Notes: generated by a model not told the origin, from the letters alone. DNA of 64,000 nucleotides from Sinomonas humi (GCF_000802235.1 NZ_JTDL01000037.1:1-64000); one strand, 5' to 3'. Positions 16,482 through 26,681 are shown, counted from the first letter of the stretch. Numbers and translations: made by a program.

Positions 16482-17191
16482 GTGCGCCGGCCGGAGCGAC
16501 CACCGCTGCATCCCCAACTCTGAGCAAGTCCCAGCTCGCCTATGAGTGGCTCCACGAGAGGATCGTCTCGGGGCGGCTCGGACCCGGATCCCGCCTTGTG
16601 CTCTCACAGGTCGCGACCGAGCTCGACATCTCGGTTGTGCCCGTGCGCGAGGCGGTTCGCCGGCTCGAGGCCGAGGGCCTCGTCACGTTCGAGAAGAACG
16701 TCGGGGCGACCGTGGCCGGCATCGACCCAGTGGAGTACCTGTACACGATGCAGACCCTGAGTCTCGTGGAAGGCGCGGCAACCGCGCTGTCCGCACCCGC
16801 CGTCGGCCGTTCCGACCTCGACGCCGCCCGCGAAGTCAACGGGCAGATGCAGGCGATGCTCGTCGACTTCCCCGAGCGCTTCGACCCGGTCAAGTTCACG
16901 CAGCTCAACCATGACTTCCACAGCGTGCTGTTCGAACACTGCCCGAACCCGCACATCCTGGACCTCGTGCACCGCGGATGGAACCGGCTGACGGCCCTCC
17001 GCGGCTCGACGTTCAGCTTCGTCCCTGAACGCGCAGGCGAGTCGGTCGCCGAACACGAGGAGCTCCTGCAGCTCATCGAGAACGGCGCACCGACCGCGGA
17101 GATCGAACTCGCCGCCCGCCGGCACCGCTCGGCGACCCTCGAGGCGTACCTGGACCGCACCGACGCCCACCCGGGCTTCCCAATCCTCTAA
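16478..17191 (+). CDS. GntR-family (FCD) regulator of the homoprotocatechuate operon
   Basis: A 237-residue regulator. The N-terminal winged helix (about 20-85) has LAYEWLHERIVSGRLGPGSRL, the helix-turn-helix ATELDISVVPVREAVRRLEAEGLV and the wing VTFEKNVGATV. The C-terminal all-helical FCD ligand domain (95-220) carries the usual histidines (NHDFHSVLFEHCPN and SVAEHEELL) for metal or acid ligands. It is the second gene of the operon it probably represses through the palindrome at 14861. The inducer is likely an intermediate such as 4-hydroxyphenylacetate or homoprotocatechuate, by analogy. Confidence 0.85.
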   Translation: MSAPAGATTAASPTLSKSQLAYEWLHERIVSGRLGPGSRLVLSQVATELDISVVPVREAVRRLEAEGLVTFEKNVGATVAGIDPVEYLYTMQTLSLVEGAATALSAPAVGRSDLDAAREVNGQMQAMLVDFPERFDPVKFTQLNHDFHSVLFEHCPNPHILDLVHRGWNRLTALRGSTFSFVPERAGESVAEHEELLQLIENGAPTAEIELAARRHRSATLEAYLDRTDAHPGFPIL

Positions 17192-17218
17192 AGCACTCCC
17201 CTCTTAAGGAGCCAATCC

Positions 17219-18724
17219 ATGAGCAAGCACTTCGTGCCCGAGAACCTGCCGACCCACCTGCAGCACTACATCGGCGGCAAGCGCGTCGACTCGATCGGCG
17301 GAGAGACCTTCGAGGTCCTCGATCCCGTCACCAACACGACGTACGCGACCGCCGCTTCCGGCCAGAAGGCGGACATCGACGCCGCCGTCGCCGCCGCGAC
17401 CGAGGCGTTCGAGCACGGCCCGTGGCCGCGCATGAAGCCCCGCGCGAGGGCCAAGGTCCTGTTCGCGATCGCCGATGCGGTCGAGGCGCAGGAGGGCCGC
17501 CTCGCCGAGATGGAGACCTTCGACACGGGACTCCCTATCACCCAGGCGCGCGGCCAGGCGCAGCGTGCGGCGGAGAACTTCCGCTTCTTCGCGGACCTCA
17601 TCGTGGCGCAGCAGGACAACGCACTCAAGGTCCCCGGCAGCCAGCTGAACTACGTGAACCGCAAGCCGATCGGCGTCGCGGGCCTCATCACACCGTGGAA
17701 CACGCCGTTCATGCTCGAGTCCTGGAAGCTCGCGCCGTCGATCGCCTCGGGCTGCACCGTGGTGCTCAAGCCCGCGGAGTTCACGCCGCTCTCGGCCTCG
17801 CTGTGGGCCGGGATCTTCGAGGAGGCGGGCCTGCCCGAGGGCGTCTTCAACCTCGTCAACGGCTTCGGCGAGACCGCCGGAGACTCCCTCGTGAAGCACC
17901 CGGGCGTGCCGCTCATCTCGTTCACGGGCGAGTCCTCGACCGGCCAGCTGATCTTCCGCAACTGCGCGGAGAACCTCAAGGGCATGTCGATGGAGCTCGG
18001 CGGCAAGTCCCCCGCCGTCGTCTTCGCCGACGCAGACCTCGACGCCGCGATCGACTCGACGCTCTTCGGCGTCTTCTCCCTCAACGGCGAGCGCTGCACG
18101 GCCGGTTCCCGCATCCTCGTGGAGCGCAGCATCTACGACGAGTTCACCGAGCGGTACGCGGAGCGGGCCAAGAACATCGTGGTCGGCGATCCGCACGATC
18201 CGAAGACGCAGGTCGGCGCCCTCGTGCACCCCGAGCACTACGAGAAGGTCATGAGCTACGTCGAGATCGGCAAGTCCGAGGGCCGGCTCCTCGCTGGCGG
18301 CGGGCGACCAGAGCACCTTCCGGAGGGCCAGGAAAACGGCTCGTACGTCGCCCCGACCGTTTTCGCGGACGTCAAGCCGGACGCGCGGATCTTCCAGGAG
18401 GAGATCTTCGGCCCGGTAGTCGCGATCACGCCGTTCGACGACGACGACGAGGCCCTTTCGCTGGCCAACAACACGAAGTACGGCCTCGCCGCCTACGTCT
18501 GGACCAACGACCTCAAGCGCGCCCACAACTTCGCGCAATCGATCAACGCGGGGATGGTCTGGCTCAACTCCCACAACGTCCGCGACCTGCGCACCCCGTT
18601 CGGCGGTGTCAAGGCCTCGGGCCTCGGACACGAGGGCGGCTACCGCTCGATCGACTTCTACACCGACCAGCAGGCCGTCCACATCACGCTCGGCGAGGTC
18701 CACACGCCCAAGTTCGGCGCCTGA
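17219..18724 (+). CDS. hpaE: 5-carboxymethyl-2-hydroxymuconate semialdehyde dehydrogenase
   Basis: A 501-residue NAD-dependent aldehyde dehydrogenase. It has the NAD-fold region LITPWNTPFMLESWKLAPSI, the general base Glu in MELGGKSPAVVF and the catalytic cysteine in NGERCTAGSRI. It oxidises the ring-cleavage product of HpaD to the tricarboxylic acid. Assignment to HpaE rests on the sequence family together with its place between the GntR and HpaD genes. An AAGGAG site stands ahead of the ATG. It might also act on 4-hydroxyphenylacetaldehyde, since no other such enzyme is nearby, but that is speculative. Confidence 0.9.
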   Translation: MSKHFVPENLPTHLQHYIGGKRVDSIGGETFEVLDPVTNTTYATAASGQKADIDAAVAAATEAFEHGPWPRMKPRARAKVLFAIADAVEAQEGRLAEMETFDTGLPITQARGQAQRAAENFRFFADLIVAQQDNALKVPGSQLNYVNRKPIGVAGLITPWNTPFMLESWKLAPSIASGCTVVLKPAEFTPLSASLWAGIFEEAGLPEGVFNLVNGFGETAGDSLVKHPGVPLISFTGESSTGQLIFRNCAENLKGMSMELGGKSPAVVFADADLDAAIDSTLFGVFSLNGERCTAGSRILVERSIYDEFTERYAERAKNIVVGDPHDPKTQVGALVHPEHYEKVMSYVEIGKSEGRLLAGGGRPEHLPEGQENGSYVAPTVFADVKPDARIFQEEIFGPVVAITPFDDDDEALSLANNTKYGLAAYVWTNDLKRAHNFAQSINAGMVWLNSHNVRDLRTPFGGVKASGLGHEGGYRSIDFYTDQQAVHITLGEVHTPKFGA

Positions 18725-18766
18725 GACGCTCGCCCCACTTACTGACAGCTCAAAGAGGAGAACATC

Positions 18767-19885
18767 ATGACCAGCAGCCCCAAGCTCCCCCACCCAGCCA
18801 CCCTTACCACCTCCGTCCCGGCCCCCGACATCGTCCGCTGCGCCTACCTCGACCTCGTGGTGACCGACCTCAAGAAGTCGCGCGACTTCTACGTGGGCCT
18901 GCTCGGCCTGCACGTGACGTACGAGGACGACGAGGCGATCTACCTGCGCTCCTTCGAGGAGTTCATCCACCACAACCTCGTGCTGCGCAAGGGTCCGATC
19001 GCTGCCGCCGCGGCCTTCGCCTTCCGCGTCCGCACCCCCGAGGATGTGGACAAGGCCGAGGCCTACTTCAAGGAGCTCGGCTGCCGGACCGAGCGCCGCA
19101 AGGAGGGCTTCGTGCGCGGGATCGGCGACGCCGTGCGCGTCGAGGACCCGCTGGGCTTCCCCTACGAGTTCTTCTACGAGGTCGAGCACGTGGAGCGCCT
19201 GCACATGCGCTATGACCTGTACTCGGCCGGCGAGCTCGTGCGCCTCGACCACTTCAACCAGGTCACCCCCGACGTCCCGCGCGGCCGCGCCTACCTCGAA
19301 GGCCTCGGCTTCCGCGTCTCCGAGGACATCAAGGACTCCGAGGGCACGACGTACGCGGCGTGGCTCCACCGCAAGGAGACCGTGCACGACACCGCGCTCA
19401 CCGGCGGCGACGGCCCGCGCCTCCACCACATCGCGTTCTCGACGCACGAGAAGCACAACATCATCCAGATCTGCGACAAGATGGGCGCGCTGCGCATGTC
19501 GGACCGGATCGAGCGCGGGCCGGGCCGGCACGGCGTCTCGAACGCGTTCTACCTCTACATCCTCGATCCCGATGGCCACCGGGTGGAGATCTACACGCAG
19601 GACTACTACACGGGCGATCCGGACAACCCCACGATCACGTGGGATGTCCACGACAACCAGCGCCGCGACTGGTGGGGCAACCCCGTCGTCCCGTCCTGGT
19701 ACACGGAGGCCTCCCTCGTGCTCGACCTCGACGGCAACCCGCAGGAAGTGATCAAGCGCGAGGACAAGTCCGAGATGGCCGTGACGATCGGAGCCGACGG
19801 CTTCTCCTACACCCGCGCCGGGGACGACTCCGGCTCGTATCACGGCGAGGCGTCGAAGGGCTTCAAGCTCGGAAGCCAGGTCTGA
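18767..19885 (+). CDS. hpaD: 3,4-dihydroxyphenylacetate 2,3-dioxygenase
   Basis: A 372-residue extradiol dioxygenase of the vicinal oxygen chelate class, close in length to the Brevibacterium fuscum iron and Arthrobacter globiformis manganese enzymes (about 365). Two VOC modules are seen; the metal ligands are His in RLDHFNQVTPD, His in RLHHIAFSTHEKHN and Glu in HRVEIYTQDYYTG. It opens the ring of homoprotocatechuate between C2 and C3. Iron versus manganese cannot be told by eye. The AGAGGAG site lies seven bases before the ATG, and the next gene begins three bases after the stop. Confidence 0.95.
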   Translation: MTSSPKLPHPATLTTSVPAPDIVRCAYLDLVVTDLKKSRDFYVGLLGLHVTYEDDEAIYLRSFEEFIHHNLVLRKGPIAAAAAFAFRVRTPEDVDKAEAYFKELGCRTERRKEGFVRGIGDAVRVEDPLGFPYEFFYEVEHVERLHMRYDLYSAGELVRLDHFNQVTPDVPRGRAYLEGLGFRVSEDIKDSEGTTYAAWLHRKETVHDTALTGGDGPRLHHIAFSTHEKHNIIQICDKMGALRMSDRIERGPGRHGVSNAFYLYILDPDGHRVEIYTQDYYTGDPDNPTITWDVHDNQRRDWWGNPVVPSWYTEASLVLDLDGNPQEVIKREDKSEMAVTIGADGFSYTRAGDDSGSYHGEASKGFKLGSQV

Positions 19886-19888
19886 CGC

Positions 19889-20674
19889 GTGCTGGATCCC
19901 CAGAGCATCGAGACGATCGCCGACGAACTCGTCGAGGCGGGGCGGACGCGCACTCCCGTCCCGCTCCTCCACACCCGTTACGAGGGCATGGACATCGAGG
20001 ACTCGTACGCGGTGCAGAAGCTGTGGGCCTCGCGGCTTGAGGCCCAGGGCAAGCGCGTTGTCGGCCGCAAGATCGGGCTGACCTCGAAGGCCATGCAGGC
20101 CGCGACGGGCATCACCGAGCCTGACTACGGGGTCATCTTCGACGACATGGTCCTCGAGAACGGCTCGGTCGTGGACTGGAAGCGGTACACGCATCCGCGG
20201 ATCGAGGTCGAGCTCGCGTTCCGGCTCAACCAGGATCTCAAGGGGCCGGGCGTGACGCTCTTCGACGTCCTCGACGCAACGGACTACGTCGTCCCGGCCC
20301 TCGAGATCCTCGACTCCCGCATCGAGATGCAGGGCCGGACGATCGTGGACACGATCTCCGACAACGCCGCGATGGGCGCCATGGTCGTCGGCGGCCGCCC
20401 GGTGCGCCCGCACGACGTCGACCTCCGCTGGGTCTCCGCCCTCCTGTACCAGAATCAGGAGATCGTGGAGACCGGTGTTGCCGCCGGGGTGCTGAACCAC
20501 CCGGCGTCGGGCGTCGCGTGGCTCGCGGACAAGCTCGCCCAGCACGGGCAGTCCCTACGGGCTGGCGACCTCGTCCTCGCGGGGTCGTTCACCCGGCCGA
20601 TGTGGGTCTACGAAGGAGACACCGTGTACGCAGACTATGGGCCCCTGGGGACGGTGACATGCCGTTTCGTCTAG
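19889..20674 (+). CDS. hpaH: 2-oxo-hept-4-ene-1,7-dioate hydratase
   Basis: A 261-residue enzyme of the MhpD/HpaH hydratase family, which adds water to 2-oxohept-4-ene-dioate. Typical segments are [34 protein letters not shown] and the metal-ligand glutamates in [13 protein letters not shown], plus the ending [21 protein letters not shown]. The GTG at 19889 lies three bases past the hpaD stop and needs the ribosome site inside the end of hpaD. Its end overlaps the aldolase start by 16 bases. Confidence 0.92.
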   Translation: MLDPQSIETIADELVEAGRTRTPVPLLHTRYEGMDIEDSYAVQKLWASRLEAQGKRVVGRKIGLTSKAMQAATGITEPDYGVIFDDMVLENGSVVDWKRYTHPRIEVELAFRLNQDLKGPGVTLFDVLDATDYVVPALEILDSRIEMQGRTIVDTISDNAAMGAMVVGGRPVRPHDVDLRWVSALLYQNQEIVETGVAAGVLNHPASGVAWLADKLAQHGQSLRAGDLVLAGSFTRPMWVYEGDTVYADYGPLGTVTCRFV

Positions 20675-21504
20675 AGCCCGAGCGCACCTTCCGGCACGCC
20701 CTCGAACAGCCCAGCAACGGCGTGGGACCGGCTGGCGCGAAGATCGGCCTCTGGGTCTGCTCCGGCAGCGCCCTCGTGGCCGAGATCATGGCCGGCTCCG
20801 GCGCGGACTGGCTCCTCATCGACACCGAGCACAGCCCGAATTCGCTCGAGTCGGTCCTCGCCCAGCTCCACGCCGTGCACGGGTACCCCGTGCTGCCCAT
20901 GGTGCGGCTGCCCTGGAACGATGTGGTGCTCATCAAGCAGTACCTCGACCTCGGCGCGCAGAACCTCCTCATCCCGATGGTCAACGACGCCGAGCAGGCG
21001 CGGGCCGCCGTCGCCGCCGTGCGGTACCCGCCGCACGGCGTGCGCGGCGTCGGCTCGGCGCTGGCCCGAGCGGCGCGGTGGAACCGCATCCCGGACTATC
21101 TGGCCCGGGCAGACGAGACCATCTCGCTCGCCGTGCAGATCGAGACGGGCGAGGCGGTCGAGAACGTCGAGGAGATCCTCGCCGTCGACGGCGTCGACGC
21201 GATCTTCATCGGCCCGTCCGATCTCGCGGCCTCGATGGGCTACCTCGGCCAGCAGGAGCACCCGGAGGTGATTGCCGCCGTCGAACGCTGCCTCGCCGCC
21301 GCACAGGCTGCGGGGAAGCCCGCGGGCGTCAACGCCTTCGTGGAGGCGACTGCACGGCGTTACATCGAGGCAGGCGCGCGCTTCGTCCTCGTGGGCGCCG
21401 ACGTCGCCATCCTCGCCCGCTCGAGCGAGGAGCTCGCCGCGCGATACTCGGCGACAGGCGGAGCGGGCACCACAGACGACGCCGGAAGGCCCGCAAGCTA
21501 CTGA
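20659..21504 (+). CDS. hpaI: 4-hydroxy-2-oxoheptane-1,7-dioate aldolase
   Basis: A 281-residue class II pyruvate aldolase of the HpcH/HpaI family that splits the C7 acid to pyruvate and succinate semialdehyde, the last step of the pathway. Seen are WLLIDTEHSPNS, RLPWNDVVLIKQYLDLGAQNLLIPMV, the metal-ligand Glu in VQIETGEAVENVEEI and Asp in FIGPSDLAASMG. The ATG at 20659 is chosen because the family start matches there. A longer frame upstream is only the overlap with hpaH. The C-terminal 20 residues (GGAGTTDDAGRP) are low in complexity. Confidence 0.93.
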   Translation: MPFRLEPERTFRHALEQPSNGVGPAGAKIGLWVCSGSALVAEIMAGSGADWLLIDTEHSPNSLESVLAQLHAVHGYPVLPMVRLPWNDVVLIKQYLDLGAQNLLIPMVNDAEQARAAVAAVRYPPHGVRGVGSALARAARWNRIPDYLARADETISLAVQIETGEAVENVEEILAVDGVDAIFIGPSDLAASMGYLGQQEHPEVIAAVERCLAAAQAAGKPAGVNAFVEATARRYIEAGARFVLVGADVAILARSSEELAARYSATGGAGTTDDAGRPASY

Positions 21505-21538
21505 AGTGTTGACTGGCGGGGGCGCAGCAAGGCCTGAA

Positions 21539-22144
21539 CTAGTGCTGCCCCCGCCAGACGCGCTGCCACCACGTCCGCGGCTTCTTCCGCTGCTCTTCCT
21601 CCGCTGCTGCCTCGAGCTCCCGGCTCGCGGCAGCCCGTTCTTCCCGCCGCTCGCGCCAGCGGCGCACCTCGCCGTCGACATCCCGCGTCTTGGTGACCAC
21701 GGGAGGCCCGCCCTCGAGCTGACGGCGTGCGTCGATCACCCGCGCATTGAAGTCCTCGACCGCGGCCCGCACTTCGCGCTCAGTGAAGAGAGTGTCGAGC
21801 CGCTCGTCCAGCTCGGCGTCCTCGACGCGCAGGAGCAGCGCCTTGGGCCCGAGGCCCGAGAGGTGCTCGCGCTGGATGAGGCCTTTGATCCACCAATCCG
21901 GGTCGTACGTTCCGCCGAGGCCGGGGATCGGCTTCCCGGCGTACTTGAGGTTGTCGAACTCCCCGCGGGCCATCGCATCCCGAACCAGGTACTCGGCCCG
22001 GGCTGTGGGATCGAATTTCAGCCGCTTCTTGCGGAGCTCCTCCTCGGCCGCGAGCTCGGGATCGTTTTCCACGTCTCCGGCGGCCCGCAGCTCGGCTGCC
22101 CGCTCGAGCCGCTTCCGGAGCTCGTCAGCTCCACCAGGATTCAC
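21539..22144 (-). CDS. DUF1992 / DnaJC28-type protein
   Basis: A 201-residue protein carrying the conserved DUF1992 domain over about residues 45-125: DPTARAEYLVRDAMARGEFDNLKYAGKPIPGL and the DPDWWIKGLIQRE segment are its signature. The rest is charged helix, with many Glu and Arg and a likely coiled coil near 135-185 (RRWRERREERAAASRELEAA). The family is widespread but its function is unknown. The human homologue carries a J domain, absent here. It stands alone on the minus strand, 34 bases from the end of hpaI, and is divergent from the phosphoribosyltransferase gene. Confidence 0.85.
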   Translation of the reverse strand: MNPGGADELRKRLERAAELRAAGDVENDPELAAEEELRKKRLKFDPTARAEYLVRDAMARGEFDNLKYAGKPIPGLGGTYDPDWWIKGLIQREHLSGLGPKALLLRVEDAELDERLDTLFTEREVRAAVEDFNARVIDARRQLEGGPPVVTKTRDVDGEVRRWRERREERAAASRELEAAAEEEQRKKPRTWWQRVWRGQH

Positions 22145-22209
22145 ACTTCATCACCGCCTCGGACCACCATTACCCACCTCTCGTGGGCCTGAGCGCGCAT
22201 ACTGACATC

Positions 22210-22953
22210 ATGGCCTCGTCGCCGCGGGCTGAACCAGCGGATGAGGGCACGGGCCTCTACATGGACCGCGCCCAAGCGGGGCGCGTCCTCGCGGCCGCGC
22301 TCAGGGATTCAGCCAGTCTGCCGAATTCGGCGGCGCCCGGACCGCCTGCGCCCGGATCGAGGGGCCTCCCCCTCGTCGTCGGGCTCAGCCGGGGCGGGGT
22401 GCCCGTCGCAGCCGAGGTGGGCCGCGCGCTCGGGCTGCCATTCGACGTCGTGCCCGCCAGGAAGCTGGGCATCCCGGGCCACGAGGAGGTCGCGTTCGGG
22501 GCGATCGCCTCGTGCGACGGCGAGCGGTGCGCTGACTTGGACCGGCCCCTGATCCGCCGCCTCCTCGCCGCCGGGTTCACGAACGGTTCGCTTGAGCAAG
22601 TGCGTGAGCGCGAGACCGCCGAACTCGAACGGCAGGAAGAGGTGTTTCTCGGCGGACGGCACCAGAACGCGGCGGGACGCACGGTGATTGTGTGCGACGA
22701 CGGCGCCGCCACCGGGGACACAGCGCGAGCCGCGGTTGCCGCCGTGCGGGCTGCAGGGGCCTCGGCCGTCATCCTCGCTGTACCGGTCGCGCCACCGAGC
22801 GTCGTGAAAGACCTCGACGCGGTCGCGGACCAAGTCGTGTGCCCGCGCCAGCCGCTCGCGTTCCTCTCGGTCGGCGGAGCCTACGAGGGCTTTCCCCAAT
22901 GCAGCGACGACGAAGTCCGCCGGCTCCTGGCAGACAGGGAGCCGGCGGACTGA
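22210..22953 (+). CDS. Phosphoribosyltransferase-like protein
   Basis: A 247-residue protein of the type I phosphoribosyltransferase fold. The PRPP-binding loop reads VIVCDDGAATGDTARAAV (about 162-179), and GLSRGGVPVAAEVGRALGLPFDVVPARKLGIPGHEE supplies the N-terminal substrate part. Such stand-alone proteins are common in actinobacteria, sometimes next to erythromycin-esterase or dienelactone-hydrolase domains, and their substrate is unknown. The ATG at 22210 has no good ribosome site. The Met at 22261, just before DRAQAGRVLAA, is a fair alternative because that is where the conserved part begins. Confidence 0.78.
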   Translation: MASSPRAEPADEGTGLYMDRAQAGRVLAAALRDSASLPNSAAPGPPAPGSRGLPLVVGLSRGGVPVAAEVGRALGLPFDVVPARKLGIPGHEEVAFGAIASCDGERCADLDRPLIRRLLAAGFTNGSLEQVRERETAELERQEEVFLGGRHQNAAGRTVIVCDDGAATGDTARAAVAAVRAAGASAVILAVPVAPPSVVKDLDAVADQVVCPRQPLAFLSVGGAYEGFPQCSDDEVRRLLADREPAD

Positions 22954-22959
22954 GAGAAG

Positions 22960-24486
22960 CTAGTCGTCCTCGCCCAAGTGGTGCGTCGCCGCGCCTTCCT
23001 CGCCGTGCCCGATGCGCTGGTACAGGGCGGGCTTCGCGCGCCGCAGTCGGAGGGCCCAGAAGATCCCCACCACGCCAGGGACGATGATGAGGGCGGGCAG
23101 GATGAAGCTGACGGGGGTGGACTCCGTCTGGCCGAGCAGTACGTCAAAGTTCGCGACGATGAGTCCGAACACGACGGCGAGCGCCACGGCGCCTATCGCG
23201 GGGGCGACGACGGCGGACCACGTGCCCTGCGCGAGATGGCGGCGGCGCCGGAAGAAGCCGATGACGGCGGCAGAGACGATGGCCATGAGCAGCACGAGGC
23301 CCATCGCGCCGGCGTTCGTGAGCCACGTGAACATCGTGAGCACGGGGTAGAGCGGATCGGCACCGTTGCCGGCGATCGCGAACCCGACGGTCACGACGAC
23401 GGCGATGCCCGTCTGCACGAGCGATCCCGCCTTGGGCGCGCCGTGGCGGCTCGTCGCCTCGAGCCACGCGGGGATGACCCGCTCGCGGCCGAGAGAGAAG
23501 AAGTAGCGTGCCACGGCGTTGTGGAAGCTCACGAGGGCCGCGAAGAGGCTAGTGCAGAACAGCACCTGGGCGATGTCCGCGATGAGCTGGCCGACGTGGC
23601 CCGAGAGGAACGTGAAGACGAGGTCCGGCCCCTGCTTGCCGGCGGCGTCGAAGAGCTGTGAGGGTCCGGTTCCGATGGCCATCGCCCACGAGGACACGGC
23701 GTAGAAGACTGCGATGACCGCGACGGCTGTGTAGGTGGCGCGGGGGATGGTGCGGCGGGGATCCTTGGCCTCCTCGCTGTAGATCGCGGCGGACTCGAAG
23801 CCCATGAAAGCCGCAATGCCGAAGGAGAGGACGGCGCCGACGCCAGGGAGGAAGAGGCTTGAGGGCGAAAGCGGGGCTGCCGTGACGCCCTCAGGGGCGA
23901 CGGCGAACGAGACGACGTCGTAGACGATGACGACGAGGAACTCAAGGGCCACGAGGCCGCCCAGGACCTTGGCCGAAAGGTCCACGCGGTTCACGCCCAG
24001 AACCGCGACGACGGCGATGCAGATGATCACTGGGATCCACCACGGGACGTTGAGGCCGAATCGCGAGGACAGGAGCGACGAGACCGTGAAGCCGAAGAGC
24101 CCGTAGATGCCGACCTGCATGAGGTTGTAGGACATGAGGGCCACGAGGGAGGCTCCCACCCCGGCTGGGCGGGAGATGCCTTGGGCGACGTACGCGTAGA
24201 AGGCGCCAGCGTTCGTGACGTGGCGGCTCATCGCGGCATACCCGACCGCGAAGATGGCCAGCACGGCGCCGAGAATGAGGTAGGACAGGGGCACGCCGAG
24301 GAGCCCGGTCACGGCAAAGGTAGTCGTCACGCCGCCGGCGAGGACAGTCAGCGGCGCGGAGGCGGCGATGATCATCATGGTCACCGACGCCACACCGAGC
24401 CTGCGCTCCTTCGCGTGTGCCACGGTCGGCGTGCCCCCCGCTGTGCTCTTGGAGCCCGGGCGGGGCGAGCTCGTCTCGATGCTCAT
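22960..24486 (-). CDS. APC-superfamily permease, likely amine importer
   Basis: A 508-residue membrane protein with about twelve hydrophobic segments from residue 30 to 485. Family signs are LGVASVTMMIIAASAPLTVLAGG, the FMGFESAAIYSEEAKDPRRTIPRATY segment and FTWLTNAGAMGLVLLM. It belongs to the amino-acid/polyamine/ethanolamine transporters. It is read in the same direction as the copper amine oxidase gene, 142 bases after it, so it probably brings in the amine substrate (tyramine or phenylethylamine). The ATG at 24486 has GGAG at good distance. The long frame upstream of it is a reading artefact. Confidence 0.85.
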   Translation of the reverse strand: MSIETSSPRPGSKSTAGGTPTVAHAKERRLGVASVTMMIIAASAPLTVLAGGVTTTFAVTGLLGVPLSYLILGAVLAIFAVGYAAMSRHVTNAGAFYAYVAQGISRPAGVGASLVALMSYNLMQVGIYGLFGFTVSSLLSSRFGLNVPWWIPVIICIAVVAVLGVNRVDLSAKVLGGLVALEFLVVIVYDVVSFAVAPEGVTAAPLSPSSLFLPGVGAVLSFGIAAFMGFESAAIYSEEAKDPRRTIPRATYTAVAVIAVFYAVSSWAMAIGTGPSQLFDAAGKQGPDLVFTFLSGHVGQLIADIAQVLFCTSLFAALVSFHNAVARYFFSLGRERVIPAWLEATSRHGAPKAGSLVQTGIAVVVTVGFAIAGNGADPLYPVLTMFTWLTNAGAMGLVLLMAIVSAAVIGFFRRRRHLAQGTWSAVVAPAIGAVALAVVFGLIVANFDVLLGQTESTPVSFILPALIIVPGVVGIFWALRLRRAKPALYQRIGHGEEGAATHHLGEDD

Positions 24487-24523
24487 GGGATTCTCCAGTC
24501 TCAAAAAATCGTAGGATGCGGCT

Positions 24524-24553
24524 GCGGCCACAGCACCATCGTGCTGCGGCCGC
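24524..24553 (-). terminator. Hairpin between amine oxidase and permease genes
   Basis: GCGGCC-A-CAGCAC pairs with GTGCTG-C-GGCCGC (13 positions, one mismatch) around CATC. On the minus strand a run of six T follows about 14 bases later (24502-24507). It may partly stop transcripts of the amine oxidase and lower permease expression. Confidence 0.55.
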
Positions 24554-24628
24554 GGGCCGAGTGACTTGTCCCACAGCGAACGCTTCTTGTCCTCGGAAGC
24601 GAGGCTCGCGCGTGGGCTCAAGCGGCGA

Positions 24629-26659
24629 CTAGGAGTGGCAGTGGCCGCCCTCGCGGGGAGCCGACGGCGGGACGTCGAGGACGGGGCTGCGGTCGAAGAA
24701 TCCTTCGGGGCGGAGGCGGAAGCCGACGTGGTCCACCGGCATGATGGGCCAGTCCTCGGTGCGGGGGAAGTGGGTGAGGCCGAAGGTGTGCCACACGACG
24801 AGCTGGGCGCCGTCGAGCTCCCGGTCCTGGGCCTGGAACGCGGGCAGGCCCGCACCGCCGGAGTGCTGGTTGACGAAGTCGCCGGTCGGGTAGCGCTCGG
24901 CCTCGTCGTACGCGGTGACCCAGAGCTCCTTGGTGGCGAACGCGGCGCGCTTGGCGACCGACGACGACGGGTCGGCCAGCAGCGTGGGCTGCCCCTGCGG
25001 GTGCAGCTTGTAGCCGACGGGCTCGCCGAGCCGGTTGAGGGAGTCCGGGTTGGAGACGATCCACGTCCGGCCCGCAGCCATGTCAGCAGTCCGTGCTCCC
25101 TCGGACTCGCGCCGGATCACCGTGCGACGGCGGGTGAACGCGTTGCCGCGCTCGTTGCCCGGGCCAGCCGGGACTCGGACGACGTCTTCTTCCTCGACTC
25201 GGTTCGGGCCGCCGTCGAGCGCGAAGTCCAGGCGCGCACTGAAGAGGTGCTGGTGGAACGGAGCCCCGAGCCCCGGGGCCATCTCGGACGCGTATTCGTA
25301 GCCCTTGCCGGGGTAGGCACTCGTGAAGACGACGCCGGTGGCCTTGGCCTCGAACTCGATGGTGCCGTCGAGGTACAGGTACCAGTAGAAGCCGTAGTCG
25401 TAGTTGCCGATCGTCGTGAAGAAGCTGATGACGAGGCGGCGGTTGCGGCGCACGTAGTTGACGCCTGCCCACAGGTCGGAGTGCTTGGCCAGGATCGACC
25501 AGTCCTCCTCGTGCATGCAGATCCCGTTGCGGATGGTCCGGGGATTGCCGAACGCATCGCTCACCGTCGGGCTGAGGTAGGTGATCTCGCCCAGGCAGTC
25601 GCAGCCGAGCTCGAGCGAGTTCGCGTACTGGCCCACGAGGTACTCGCCGGTGTCGAAGTAGTTCTGCCACGAACGCACGGGTGAGGGATCTCCGTAGGGC
25701 ACCACCATCTCGGCGATCGAGGCGCGGTCCAGGATCCGCCGGCGCTGCGGGGCGCCCGTCTGGGGCGCGCTGCCTTCTCCGGCTCGTCCGGAGGCGACGT
25801 CGTCGAACGCGATGTTGTGGAGCACGAGCCCCTCGCGCACGTCGAAGCCGATGTCCAGGCTCCACCGCTCCCACTCCACGTGGTTCCCTCCGGTGACTTC
25901 GAAGCTCGGGCCCTCGGGCTGGGTGATCTCGATCGGCTTCTGGCTCGTGCGCACGGGTCCGGTGAGCTCGGGATCGGTGAAGTTGCCGTGCTCCGCCGGA
26001 ACCGGCACGGGCCCGAAGTCGAGGACCTGGTCCACCGCACGGTTGACGATGTCGACGTACGCGACGAGCCCGTCCACCGGGTGGGCCCACGGGAGGTCCT
26101 CCGGGAACTCCTGGACGAACGCGAGCCCGCGCAGGATCCGGCGGCCCTTCTCCTCGGGGTACTCGAAGACGCCGGCCGAGAGCGGCGCGACCCGGACCTT
26201 CGCGACGTTGAGGTCGCGGGCGGCGAGCGCTGCGAGCCAGCGTTCGTCCGCGTTCAGGATCTCCTCGACGGCCTCGAACTCCTCCTCCAGGACTGGAAGC
26301 TCACCCATGATGGAGGTGTCGAGCTCGACGTCGGAGACGAGGTTCCGGTGGGTCACGGAGACGACGACGTCGTGCGGCCGGGCGCCGGACGTGTCGTGGA
26401 GGAACGCTCGGAAGCGGCGGTCCACCGGGCTGTCCCCCGCGCTCCCCCGTGGCGGGTCGACGAGCCCGAGGTACGCGATGCGGGTCGTCTCGCTCCAGCG
26501 GCCGGCCTCGGCGAGGATCTCGCGGACTGCCGTGATCTCGGCTGCCGTAGTGAGGCCGTAGGCACCGCCTTCCGTCGCCTCCTCTGCCGCGCTGTGGCAG
26601 GCGTGCTGGCCCTCGTGTGCGGCCTGGTCGGTCGTGGACGTCGTCGTCTCGGTGCTCAA
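24629..26659 (-). CDS. Copper-containing primary amine oxidase
   Basis: A 676-residue quinoprotein that oxidises primary amines to aldehyde, ammonia and hydrogen peroxide. The topaquinone tyrosine lies in NYDYGF (about residue 420), the catalytic base Asp in NYFDTGEYL, two copper histidines in FHQHLF and the third in [11 protein letters not shown]. It resembles the Arthrobacter globiformis phenylethylamine/tyramine oxidases (about 640 residues) with a 38-residue His- and Thr-rich N-terminal addition that may not be translated. It is divergent from a TetR and a FeaR-like AraC regulator and upstream of a permease. Its product would feed the 4-hydroxyphenylacetate route in this window. Confidence 0.93.
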   Translation of the reverse strand: MSTETTTSTTDQAAHEGQHACHSAAEEATEGGAYGLTTAAEITAVREILAEAGRWSETTRIAYLGLVDPPRGSAGDSPVDRRFRAFLHDTSGARPHDVVVSVTHRNLVSDVELDTSIMGELPVLEEEFEAVEEILNADERWLAALAARDLNVAKVRVAPLSAGVFEYPEEKGRRILRGLAFVQEFPEDLPWAHPVDGLVAYVDIVNRAVDQVLDFGPVPVPAEHGNFTDPELTGPVRTSQKPIEITQPEGPSFEVTGGNHVEWERWSLDIGFDVREGLVLHNIAFDDVASGRAGEGSAPQTGAPQRRRILDRASIAEMVVPYGDPSPVRSWQNYFDTGEYLVGQYANSLELGCDCLGEITYLSPTVSDAFGNPRTIRNGICMHEEDWSILAKHSDLWAGVNYVRRNRRLVISFFTTIGNYDYGFYWYLYLDGTIEFEAKATGVVFTSAYPGKGYEYASEMAPGLGAPFHQHLFSARLDFALDGGPNRVEEEDVVRVPAGPGNERGNAFTRRRTVIRRESEGARTADMAAGRTWIVSNPDSLNRLGEPVGYKLHPQGQPTLLADPSSSVAKRAAFATKELWVTAYDEAERYPTGDFVNQHSGGAGLPAFQAQDRELDGAQLVVWHTFGLTHFPRTEDWPIMPVDHVGFRLRPEGFFDRSPVLDVPPSAPREGGHCHS

Positions 26660-26681
26660 TGGTGCCTCCGGGGAGAAACGG

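Noticed and set aside
17204-20545. Open frame of more than 1,100 codons on the minus strand across the hpa operon
   Set aside because: It is antisense to four well-recognised pathway genes, has the Arg/Val/Glu-rich make-up of a GC-rich shadow frame and no domain motif.
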